The notes below the pieces were generated by a model that made no database searches, was not told the origin of the DNA, and saw nothing but the letters and a program-made list of their open reading frames with translations. The translations under genes and the position numbers were made by a program. Positions 25,067 through 36,100 of a stretch of 49,512 bases of DNA are shown here, in pieces. The DNA is taken from positions 1 to 49,512 of the forward strand of contig JAETRR010000030.1 in assembly GCA_021770065.1 (NCBI GenBank). Reading direction: 5' to 3'. Every line of letters starts with the position of its first letter. Position 1 is the first letter of the stretch. Source of the DNA: Lachnoclostridium sp. (lineage in GTDB: Bacteria > Bacillota > Clostridia > Lachnospirales > Lachnospiraceae).

Positions 25067-25674
25067 ACAAGACCCCAAAAGGCACCCACGGCTACACCGA
25101 TGCCCACAAAAAGCGGCAGTTATTAAAAACCATTCTCTTCTTCCTGCTTCCCATAGCTGTCTTCCTCGCAGGTTACCTGACTACCGGGACAAAGAAGAAC
25201 TACTTCACTATTGTGGCGGTGGTAGGCTGCCTGCCGGCCTGCAAGGAACTGGTGAATGTATTCATGTTCTGGAAGCGCAGCTCCATACCGGACAGCCTGT
25301 ACCGGGAAATAGCTTCCCATACAGAAGGGAGAGAAGGCATGGAGACGGCCTATGAGCTGGTGCTGACCACCTATGAGAAGTCCTATCCCATAACGGCCGC
25401 AGTAATAAAGGGAAATGAGATTACATGCTATTCCGATACTGCAGTATCGTACAACTGGAAGGAGGCAGAAGAACATATCCGTAAAGTCCTCGGACAAAAC
25501 GGCATCACCCGTATCAACGTTCATATCTTCACAGATCTCACACAGTTTCTGGAGCGCACAGATACTTTAGCCTCCCGGAAAAAAGAACAAATCCCCTTTA
25601 AACCGGATGAGCGTTATCCGGGACTTGGACGGGAACAGGTGATTCGTGAGATTATTCTGGCCCTGTCCATCTGA
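25063..25674 (+). CDS. Membrane protein of unknown function, 203 aa
   Basis: A protein with two predicted transmembrane helices (about residues 24-42 and 47-66) and a C-terminal soluble domain of about 130 residues facing the cytoplasm by the positive-inside rule. I do not recognise the family. The soluble part includes ITCYSDTAVSYNWKEAEEHI and a run of charged residues. The gene is GC-rich relative to the MNT-HEPN remnants and its start overlaps the HEPN pseudogene end. A terminator follows at 25704-25752. Confidence 0.75.
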   Translation: MNKTPKGTHGYTDAHKKRQLLKTILFFLLPIAVFLAGYLTTGTKKNYFTIVAVVGCLPACKELVNVFMFWKRSSIPDSLYREIASHTEGREGMETAYELVLTTYEKSYPITAAVIKGNEITCYSDTAVSYNWKEAEEHIRKVLGQNGITRINVHIFTDLTQFLERTDTLASRKKEQIPFKPDERYPGLGREQVIREIILALSI

Positions 25675-25703
25675 AAACCCCATGAAGGGGCTGTTGGACA
25701 CAA

Positions 25704-25752
25704 GCTGTCAGCCGGTTCTGATATTCAGAGTCCGGCTGACGGCTTATTTTTA
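25704..25752 (+). terminator. Rho-independent terminator
   Basis: GCTGTCAGCCGG (25704-25715) pairs with CCGGCTGACGGC (25732-25743) in a 12-bp stem with one G-U, followed by TTATTTTTAT. It separates the preceding gene from the pilus operon. The remainder of the gap to 25948 is AT-rich, with two small hairpins (25838-25857 and near 25887-25908), and no gene or recognised riboswitch. Confidence 0.75.
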
Positions 25753-25948
25753 TCCGTGCTCTTGTTTTGGACGGATCATATCACATATCAATATTGTCGA
25801 TTCGATGCAGTTACAGGTCGATTTGTGTTCCGGGAACCATTTTTATTAATAAATGGGTTAAAATGAATCAAAGCTGCTCTAAAGTGTTTTTATTCCTAGA
25901 AACACAATATCTGGTATAGGCCGGAAAAAAAATATACAAATAAAGTTA

Positions 25949-25977
25949 TTTACTTTTTTTATTTCCACAATTATAAT
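25949..25977 (+). promoter_or_regulatory. Predicted promoter of the pilus operon
   Basis: TTTACT (25949-25954), a 17-bp spacer and a perfect TATAAT (25972-25977) lie in a very AT-rich stretch. The transcript would start near 25984, leaving a leader of about 110 nt before pilT. I see no cyclic-di-GMP riboswitch consensus in the leader. Confidence 0.6.
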
Positions 25978-26092
25978 ATAATTAATTTGTTATATGCTTT
26001 CAACGGGAGCACAGTATAAAAAACCAAAGAAAATCACAAAAGATCGTAAAAAATTATACCAATATCGAAAAAGCCGTGGAAGGAGCCAGAGG

Positions 26093-27142
26093 ATGATAAT
26101 AGAAAAAATTTTGACTTATGCAGAAGAAGCGGGGGCAAGCGACGTACATCTTACCGTAGGAATACCGCCCAGGATGCGCCTTCACGGAGGACTTAAGGAA
26201 CTGCCGGAGAAGCCCCTGACGGCAGAGGACACCATGGCGGCCGTAAGAAGCATTCTGAATGAAAAGCAGATGGAAGAATTCTTGAAAAAAGGAGAGTACG
26301 ACATGTCCTTCTCTTTGCCGGGAATGGGAAGATACCGTGTCAACGCGTTCAAGAGACAGGGAACCGCGGCTCTCGCACTGCGGCTCGTATCCACAGAGAT
26401 TCCCGATCCGGAATCCCTTGGCGTACCTGCCTCCATCATCGATCTCTATCAGAAAAAGCGCGGCCTGGTTCTGGTAACCGGCCCCACGGGAAGCGGAAAA
26501 TCTACGACCTTGGCGGCGGTGATCCACAAAGTCAATACCTGCCGGGACGCCCACATCATTACCCTGGAGGATCCGATAGAGTACCTGCATCCCCACCGGA
26601 TGTCCATGGTCAACCAGCGTGAGATCGGACAGGACACCTTAAGCTACGCCAACGCCCTGAGGGCCGCCCTCCGGGAGGATCCGGACGTAATTCTGGTGGG
26701 AGAGATGCGCGACTACGAGACCATCAGCGTGGCAGTTACGGCAGCGGAGACAGGCCATCTGGTGCTGTCTACTCTCCACACGATTGGAGCGGCCAGCACC
26801 GTGGACCGTATTATAGACGTATTTCCGCCCCATCAGCAGCAGCAGATCCGGGTGCAGCTTTCCAATGTACTGGAAGCCATTATCTCCCAGCAGCTCATGC
26901 CCCGGGCGGACGGACGGGGCAGGGTGGCCGCATTTGAAGTGCTCCATGCCAATCCGGCTATACGCAACCTCATCCGTGAGGGCAAGTCCCATCAGATCCC
27001 CAGCATCATGCAGACCAGCAGGCGTCTGGGCATGATTTCCATGGATGAGGCCATCCTGCAGCTGGTACGGGAAGGAAAGATCACCCGTCAGACTGCCATG
27101 GAATTCGCCCAGGCCCCGGACGAGATGGAAGGAAAGCTTTAG
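26093..27142 (+). CDS. pilT: Type IV pilus retraction ATPase PilT
   Basis: PilT is a hexameric ATPase at the cytoplasmic base of type IV pili that drives depolymerisation and retraction. The 349 residues include the PilT N-terminal ASDVHLTVGIPPRMR, Walker A GPTGSGKST near residues 130-138, the Asp box, and Walker B DPDVILVGEMRD near 198-209. The His box TGHLVLSTLHT lies near 217-227. The ATG at 26093 follows AAGGAG; an upstream ATG at 25994 sits almost on the transcription start. It is first in the operon, just upstream of the giant pilin gene (24 bp). Confidence 0.93.
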   Translation: MIIEKILTYAEEAGASDVHLTVGIPPRMRLHGGLKELPEKPLTAEDTMAAVRSILNEKQMEEFLKKGEYDMSFSLPGMGRYRVNAFKRQGTAALALRLVSTEIPDPESLGVPASIIDLYQKKRGLVLVTGPTGSGKSTTLAAVIHKVNTCRDAHIITLEDPIEYLHPHRMSMVNQREIGQDTLSYANALRAALREDPDVILVGEMRDYETISVAVTAAETGHLVLSTLHTIGAASTVDRIIDVFPPHQQQQIRVQLSNVLEAIISQQLMPRADGRGRVAAFEVLHANPAIRNLIREGKSHQIPSIMQTSRRLGMISMDEAILQLVREGKITRQTAMEFAQAPDEMEGKL

Positions 27143-27166
27143 ATTAGACAGAAAGGACAGATTGTT

Positions 27167-30100
27167 TTGCTTCGGAATAGAACAGACAGAAACAAAAATC
27201 AGAACATAATATTACGATGCAAAAAAGGCTTCACGCTTATTGAGGCAGTGGTCGTACTGGTGATTCTCGCCGTTGTTGCGGCCATCGCCATTCCCACGGC
27301 ATCCCACTACATAAAGCTGGCAGAGTTCCGCAAGAATGAGGCCAATGCCAAAACCGCATATCTGGCGGCGGAGTCCGTGCTCACCTGGTACCGCACCTCC
27401 GGGGAGTGGGAGAGCTTCCGTGAGGAAATTATAGAGAAGGGAACGCTCAATGAGACCTTTGAGGCTGATTCGGCCGTTGCCAGGGAAGGACGCCGCATTT
27501 ATGCCGTTACTCTGAACAGCCGCAATGCATCGGAAGCATCCGGTTCTCAGGATCAAGTTATGACTCTCCTTAAAGACTGCAGCTATGACGGCGATTTCTT
27601 TAATGGTGCCATTGCCGTTGAAGTAGACGTGGACACGGGACTGGTTTATTCTGCCTTTTACGCCACACGTTGTCAGGAACTTTCCTATGAAGGCACAGAT
27701 ACGGACGGAGTTCTGAATATCAGCGCCACAGAGGGTAACCGTGCCTATGACAACCGGAAGGGAAGGCTCCTTGGCTATTATTCCACAGAGGATGTGGCAA
27801 ATGTGGTTGATCTGAATCCTATCCAGCTGAAAGTCACCAGTATCAATCTGGTGAACAGCGAAACCCTGTCCCTGAACTGGTCAAGTAATTCCAGGCATGA
27901 TAACCGGGACGTAGATTTCAACATTACTTTCTATAATAATGATGGCAGGACACCGCTGTTTTCTACCCAGATAAACCGTTCCCGGCTTATCGAAAGCGGC
28001 TGGGATGGAAGAGTGGAAAATCAAATGGTCAGCCTTCCTCTTAAAAAGGCTGACGGCACAGATCTGGGAACATGGAATTTCCCCATGCTCTATCTGGAGG
28101 GCAGCAGCGGACGGAACGGCAGATTTTCCTTGATTTTAGACGGAATGATGTCAGCATCTCTTATGGAAAGTCTGAAGGCCAATCCCTCGGAAGATTATGC
28201 CAGGAGCAGCAGCACCAGCATAACCAGACTCGGAAACCTTATACCGGAGCTCGAGAATCCGCAGGATATCTATGCCGTGATTGAGGCAGAGCCTGATTAT
28301 ACTCACATGGAAGGAGATATGCGGGAATACAATAAGAGTCTGCCCGTAACCTCGAATGTTGAGAATACCCTTTTTGCCAAAGCAAAAACCTCCGGAGCAG
28401 AAAGCAGTGAGGAATTGGAAGCTGAGATTTCCCGTTTCCGCCATCTTTCCAATATCCGTTATTATAATACAGAAAACAAGGCTGAATTCAAATTAACCGG
28501 TCGGAGCATCGACTGGACGGCGGCAGGTGCCGGATTGTATGACAGTGTTGCGAATAATGAAGGCATCCGCAAGCTTAAGTGGCAGAGCAGCCTTCAGGGG
28601 GAGAAGGTTTTGGACTTCCCGTCCGTTCCTCTCCTTTCCAGTAAACATACCTTAACCGGAAAGGGCAGCGGTCTGATTCCGTTCCTGACCTTTGATGTTT
28701 CTTTGGTAAATGTACATCTGGGGAAGGAGTCTGTGCCGAAAGATACAGATATAGAGAAACTCTACAGTGGCGCGGAAGAAAGCCATTACTCCCGGTACAT
28801 AGGTCTTTTCAGTGAGGTAGAAGGAACCATAGAAAATGTAAATCTTCAGAATCCGGTTCTGGAACTGACAGGCGAACAGAAAGAAGACGCGGTAGAGGAT
28901 CTTGCATATCTATATGGTGTGGGCATCCTCTGTGGCAGAAGTCAGGGAAAACTAACGGATGTTTCGGTAAAGGTTACGGATAAGAATGCTCAGACAGTGA
29001 CCGTACGCCTCAAAGATCGGGAGAATCTGGAAGCCGGAAATCAGAGAGATAAAAATCCGGCCGGAATCGGCGGCCTGGTGGGCGTGATTGCCCAAAAAGA
29101 CGGAGACGGAAAGCTGGTTATGCTTACATCCGGCAGCACTCTCGGCCTTGGAGACGGTGAAGCCCTTATAAAAGGACTTTCCATGGAAGGAAATATTGAA
29201 GCAGAACTTCCGGATCCGATTAAGGCGGGAAATGGAAAACTCCCGGAAGGAGAAGCAGAGTCTTATTCCTATGGAATCGGAGGAATCTTCGGCTATGCCT
29301 GGATTGGCGGCACTGTAAAGGCTGCTGATTGTGAAAACCATGCCAATGTCACGGGCAATCTCTTTACCGGCGGCGTAGGGGGACGTGTGACAGGAGATTA
29401 TGAGAATAAAGAAAATACTTCTGATTATACCCACAGCTCCGGCCTGGCAGACTGCGCCAGTGACGGTCTGATACTCTGTGCACAGAATGCTTCCAGAGAG
29501 GATGAAGATGCCGAGCTGACAGGCCGGTACTTTGGCGGCATATTAGGATACGGAAGCAAAGTAGAGATCGCCGGCTCTGCCAGCGCATCCGGACGTTCCA
29601 GCAGCTACAGGTATATGAAGAACGGATTTGATGAAAGCGAAAAAGAGAGTACCCTGCTGGGGCAGTATGTAGGCGGCGTTATCGGCTATGGAAACGGCTG
29701 TCATTTGAAAGGCTGCGGTACGGAGAGGGGCGGCTATATTCTTGGCTCTGACTATGTGGGCGGCATTGCAGGGGGCTTATCCAATGATATTCAGCAGGTA
29801 ATCACAGGAAACGGCAGTACAGGAAGTGCCGCATTAACCGTCAATGAGAGTTATGTTATCGGCAACAGCTATGTGGGCGGTATCGTGGGAAAGAACGATG
29901 GCGATGCCAGGACAGTTGTTCATAATTGTGTAAATAACGGTGTAGTTGCCGGCTATGGCTATTGCATCGGAGGAATCGTCGGTTACAACGGGAAAAAGGG
30001 TGTTCTGGAGGACTGCTCCAGTTATCTCTCCGACTATGATCACAGCATTTACAATACCATTATCCAAAACTGGCAGGCCGGCGGAAATTGCGTGGGCGGT

Positions 30101-33100
30101 CTGGCCGGATATAACAATGGCGAGATCAATTTCAGTGAAAGCAGTTCGGCCGCAGCTGTAAAGTCTGTTTCCAGTGTTGTTACAGGCAAAAATTTTGTAG
30201 GCGGTATTATTGGATTTAATGATATAGACGGAAAGATGGATGCCGACTATGAGCTTATCGGCGGCCAGATCTATGCTTCCGGTATCGGAGCAGGAGGAGC
30301 TGTGGGACTGAATGCTTCTGTGCAGCTTCTGGATGATGAATTTGCTGTCCGTCCTGTCAGCGTTACAGGAGAATACTGCGTAGGCGGCATCATTGGCGCC
30401 AATGTTGTAGATTTGAAAGAAAATATAAAAATTGAGAGCTTTAAAGCCAATAACGGAATCGGAAGTATCAACGGCACAGCCTTTACAGGCGGTATTATCG
30501 GTTATCAGAGAACCTATACGGAAGACCAGATTGCATCAAATGATCTTCCGGCAGATCAGTCCTGCCCGGAGGGAAGTGAGCTTCTTAAGTATCTTCTTGC
30601 CGAAACGGGTGAAGCTTTTAACGGAGAGGCTCTGCTCCCGAAACTGGATGAGAACAGTCTTCCGACGAAAGTGATGGAGTCAGATAATACGAATATACTT
30701 ACCATTACCAATAGGGCCAATAGTAGGGACAGTCTGGATGATGCCAATAATAATATTCCCATTCGGGGGTATGCATATATAGGCGGTATTGTGGGCTATT
30801 GTGAGCGCGGCAGCAGACTGGTTCTGTTAAACTGTAAAAACTCAGCGGAAATTTCGCGGCTTGGCAGTGCAGATAACAGGGAAGGTGTTTCTTTAAAAGC
30901 GTATCTAGTGCATGAAGGAATGTCACAGGCGGCTGATCAGATCGAAGATGCAACCCGTGTATATATGATCGGCGGCATTATCGGCGCAAATATGGAAAAT
31001 CAGGTGATTGATCACTGTGTCAATACGGGAAATATGCGGGGCTTCCGCGGGCTTGGCGGTATCGTAGGCTTCAATGCCGGCGGTGTGTTCAACTGTGAGC
31101 TTGCAAATAACTTCGGAAACGCTGAGCTGGATTACATAGGCGGAATCGCCGGACTGAATGTCAATGCAGGTGCCGGAACCTATGATTATACAGATGTCAA
31201 AGGTATAAACTGGAATGCCTATACTTCCGGCACAATCGGAGCATGTACGACCCGTGAGAACCGTAATATATCCGGACGGAGCTATGTGGGCGGTATTGCG
31301 GGCTTCAACCTGTTAGGCGGAACCCTTACAGACAATACCAGCAATGCCAGCGTCAATGCTGCAGGTAATTATGCCGGCGGTATCGCAGGCGGCAATGCAG
31401 GAGAGATCTGGGCTGCAGAAGACAATGGAAATATAAGCCGTACGGTTACCGGAACAAACGGCCAGGGTATCGGTGGGCTTGTGGGCTGCAATAAGCAGAC
31501 CGGAACTGTATCCGTGAAGGCTGACGGTTCGAAAGACGAAGTAATTGCCGTAGGCTCCGGTGTGAGCATTACCGGAAATGAAAAGGCAGGCGGAATTGCC
31601 GGAATCAACGAGGGAATACTAAGAGCAGAGTCATCACAGGGAGGAACTGTTTATCTGACGGCTCAGGCCAGAGAGGTAAGGGCTCTTAACGGCTATGCCG
31701 GAGGAATTGCCGGGGAAGCCGGCGGAGCAGGAGGAAACATTACACAGGCAAGGAACCGCTGCGCCCGTGTAACGGCCAACAAGGGTCTGGCAGGCGGCAT
31801 TGTGGCGGCAAACGGCGCCGGTATGTTATTGGCAGATTGTGAGAACCTTGGAAATGTCAACAGTGATGCAGGCTATGCGGGGGGAATTGCGGCCGAGAAT
31901 CTCGGAACCATCAGGAACTGTCAGGTAGGGGACGGAAAAAAATCCGTCACCATCAACAGCAACGGCGTAGAAGAGATAGGCGCAATCTGCGCAATAAACA
32001 GAAACGAAATCATCATTGCCGGGAAGAGCCCGGTTCAGAATAGTGTAAAGCTCTCCGGCAATGCCGGGAAAGCAGGCGGTGTGGCAGGAGTCAATGAAGG
32101 GAAAATCCTGGGAGAGGGAACTGCGGTAATCACTTCCATGCCGGAGCTTTCCTTAAACAAGAGCGGACTAACCGTAGGCGGAGCAGCCGGTGAGAACAGG
32201 GGAAATGGAAGTATTCAGGGAATCACGGCTGACGGGCTGAGTTTTGAAGGCTTCCGGAACTACCGGTATCTTGGCGGTATTGTAGGAGAGAACTTAAGTG
32301 TCCTTTCAAAAAATAAAGACGGCCAGCCAGTGGCGGGAGTAATGAACTGCAGATTTATCAATGGAATTATTCGGGAAGGCAGCAGTGCCGTCAGAAACTG
32401 TTACGGGGGAATCGCAGGAAGCAACAGCGGCATACTGACCGGCTGTGAAGTGAGCGGCCTTAACATAAATGTCACAGGCGTATATACGGCAACAAGCACC
32501 AGTACGGCTAAAGAGAAGGAGGAGTCTGCTGTCCATGTAGGTGGAGTGGCCGGAAAGAATGAGGAGAATGCCGAGATCATCGGCTGTCTCATAAGCGCCG
32601 ATGCGAAGAGTACCATAACAGTTGCCAATGGAATGGCAGGCGGCATCGCGGGCTATAACAAGGGAAGCATCAGTCTGTCTGGTGATGCTGATGTAGAGAC
32701 ATGGATGGGCGGTATAGATAAGCCTGGTTCCGAGGGCGAATTGAATACGGCGGCTGCTAAGCTGCGTGAAAATGCGGGGACTCTTTCCGCCGATGAAAAT
32801 TATGTAAGCTGGAAGGATAATGCTCAGCTGGAAGACTTTACTTATAATAAAACAGGTGAGACGGTTAGTGCGAACAGAGCTTTGATCCTTCACATGACTA
32901 CCAATGGAAACGTCGGGGGAATCACTGCTTACAATGCTCCCACGGGAGAATTGGAACGCTGTGCCACCGGAAACTGGTATCTGGACAATAAGTCGAATGC
33001 TATCGGTGTTGGTACAGGCGGCATTATCGGCATGAATGAATCCGAGAAAGATTTATCCCTTTTACTGAATCGTGCATTTGTGGGAAGACAGCTTGGAAGC

Positions 33101-36100
33101 GGAGCTACTGACCGTTTTGCAGGCGGCATCATTGGAAACCAGAATAATACGACTACCAGCGGCTGGAAGATTCAGGGCTGTATTAATTATGGTACGGTTT
33201 ATTGTATGAATACTCATTATTCCGGCGGAATACTGGGACAGTGGACGGGAACCGGCGGCACGATTAGAAAATGCTGGAATTACGGAAACTTACAGACTAC
33301 CTATGGAAAGGGCTGGAAAGGTGCGGCAGGCGGAATCGTGGCCCAGCTTTACCATGCCTATGAAAATAATGAATACAATATTATAAGCTGCGGAAATTAT
33401 GGAAGTATCTTTGCCAAAGCAGAATATGACCCCAATAACCAGAATGATATCAATAAACAGTGTGCCAATGACAGTGCGGGCATTTTGGGAAATGTGACAA
33501 ATTATTTGGTAAACAATCAGGCTTCTGGTCAGACGTATACAATCCAAGTGTTAGACTGCGTAAATGGATCAGGCGTTGAGATTTATTCGGCTTCTATGGC
33601 TTCTGGTATTGTAGGATTCTTTTCCTGTGATGCGCAAGCCAATGGAAATTTAAATAGTGGGCAAGTTCGAGACTCAACTAGTAATATCACTCTCCGGATA
33701 GAAAGATGCCGGAATTTTGCAAAGATATTAAAAGGTCAGGGCGGCTATTATAATGAGTTTACAGGCGGAATACTGGGAGATCGATACGGAGAAGAAGGAG
33801 CAACAAAGACAACTCTGAAGGATTGCTATTCTGTAAACCGTTCAAACAAGTTTTATACTGACCATAGGCAAATTAATTATCCAATTATTTCCTGCGATAC
33901 AGGTGATAGTAGCGAGGACTTGTTTAAGGCAGCAAATAATTATTATCTTAGTGAGGGAACAGGCACTATAGATGCGACTTCTGATGGCATTGATAATGGA
34001 TTTATCATTAATATTAATAAAGATGTAACTATTCCTTCAACGGATGCTTATTTAAAAAGAGCAGAGACCAACCGTGCATACGCTTTGAAGGTGAATGGAA
34101 AGGATTATATTGCTTATCTGCAAGAGCAAAAGGAGGTAAGTTTAGGAGAACTCAGTTTAGAAGGGGACAATATTTATATTGGAGAAAAGACGGAAGATAA
34201 TAAGATAGGGAATCTCCTGTTTTGGATTCCGGATAAATATGGAAATATAAATGACCATATTGCCAATGCCGGAAGTGATTTTGACGATTACGTCCGCCCT
34301 GCCTATCACAAGCTGGAGGATATAACGAATTCAGTGGCAGATGGTACATATGCGAAAAAAATGCTGCAGCCGACGGGCGCTGAATTGACCATAAAAGGAA
34401 GCCGGGTGGAAATTACAGTGAATCCTGCAGATGGCACAGATCCGTTCAAATATAAGGCAGAAGTATGGCTTGGGGATACTGTTTTAAGAAACCTTGAATT
34501 CTATTCCGAAAAGTACAGCTTTGAGCTTTCTCAACAGGAAGCGGCATTGGTAGAGAGCAATGATTTGAAGATTACGATAAGCGCCTGCAGCATGTATGAT
34601 GATGTGGCCGATTCTGACACAGTGAACGGAACAGGAACAATTGTAGAGTTCCTTCCGACTCCCAGGCTTAGGATTGAATTAGTTCGTGACGAGAAGGATG
34701 TCACGAAGCAGACCTACCGTTTCTGGCTGGACAACATAGAGGATTACAATGATTATAAACCTGAAAACGGTACGGCCCCCACATGGAAGATTCAGATACA
34801 AGGGGGAAATGGGAAAAGTGTGGAAATAACACCAACGTGGAATGCGGATGAGGGAGAATGGGAAAAATTGTATGCGGATTCCTCCGATTTAGCATCCGCT
34901 TCCCTGCAGCAGCTTCTCGTCCAGGCAGTAGGAACGGGGGCAGATGCGGATCAGTTTGCTTCCGAACAGGTGTCGGTTCCTGTTTATCTGCCGGCTTACA
35001 CGCCGTCCATGTCATTAACGGCCGGCGGTGCAGTGCCGAGTGTAGATGTTTCAGGGGATAACCTGGCCAATTTAAGCATTACCGTTACATTGCGAGGCAA
35101 CGCCGGCAATGTGACGACACCGCCCGTATATCGCGCAGAACTGATTGGAACCTGGAATGCGGGGAAATCTGATGAGATAAAAGATGTAGTGATAGCGAGC
35201 ACAGATATCCTTGCATCTGCAAATGGCGATGCATCCGCAGTCTTTACCAATCTGCCGGAATATATGTCTTATCTGAATGAAGCTCGTCTGCCCTATGTGA
35301 CAGACTTGAAGGTAAGAATCTGGTATGCCCAGTCGGGACTGGGGCCGGTATATACCTATTATTCTATCAAAGAAGGTGAAGATATTTATCCGCCGACACG
35401 CAATAAGGGCAATATCAGTCTTTTGGATAAGGTAGAAAAGATTACGGAAGATGACGGAAATGGGAACGTAACAGAGACCGTAAAACCCATATTGGAAGCT
35501 ATGGACACTCCTGTGCTGGATAGTGGAAATAATTTTAATTTTGAAAATTACCGCACGGTTCTTCCTTCTGGTACTGATTTATTATTTACCTGGTTACCGG
35601 CGCCGAATCTTGCAGAAGAAGCAGAGCTCGATCTGAATACAGGCGCTGAGCAAAACCGGATGCAGTATACGTTTAAGTGGGATCAGGGGATCGGAGAATA
35701 CACGGCCGGAGCCAGCTACATCGTCTCACTGACAGGAATAAATGAAAGCGGAGGAGAAGTATCCATTACGAATCGGACGGTAAACGAAAATCAGCTTCAG
35801 ATAGATGCAGAAGACTGGTCTTACAAATCCGTAAAGCTTACCGTAACACGGGTTGGTGACGAGATCAAGAAGGAAATCGGCCTGACCGCGTCAAAAGTAT
35901 ATACCGTAAAGCAGAGGCTGCCGAGACCGGCCCAGCCGACGATCACCAATCCGAATACAAATGAGCTGAATTACACCATAGAATGGGTTCCTGTTGTTCC
36001 GGAAACCGGCTGCGGGTCCTATGAAATCTATGTGCAGCCCTACAAGGATGATGGAACTCTGGGTGATCCGCCAATTGACCCGGTTAAGACAGTAACGGTT

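Noticed and set aside
25978..26092. Possible cyclic-di-GMP riboswitch in the pilus operon leader
   Set aside because: Such switches control pili in some clostridia, but the conserved cores of class I and II are not visible in this AT-rich leader.
28000..33800. The repeats in the giant gene considered as a CRISPR or tandem DNA repeat
   Set aside because: The repetition is at protein level; nucleotide copies differ in length and sequence with no constant spacer.
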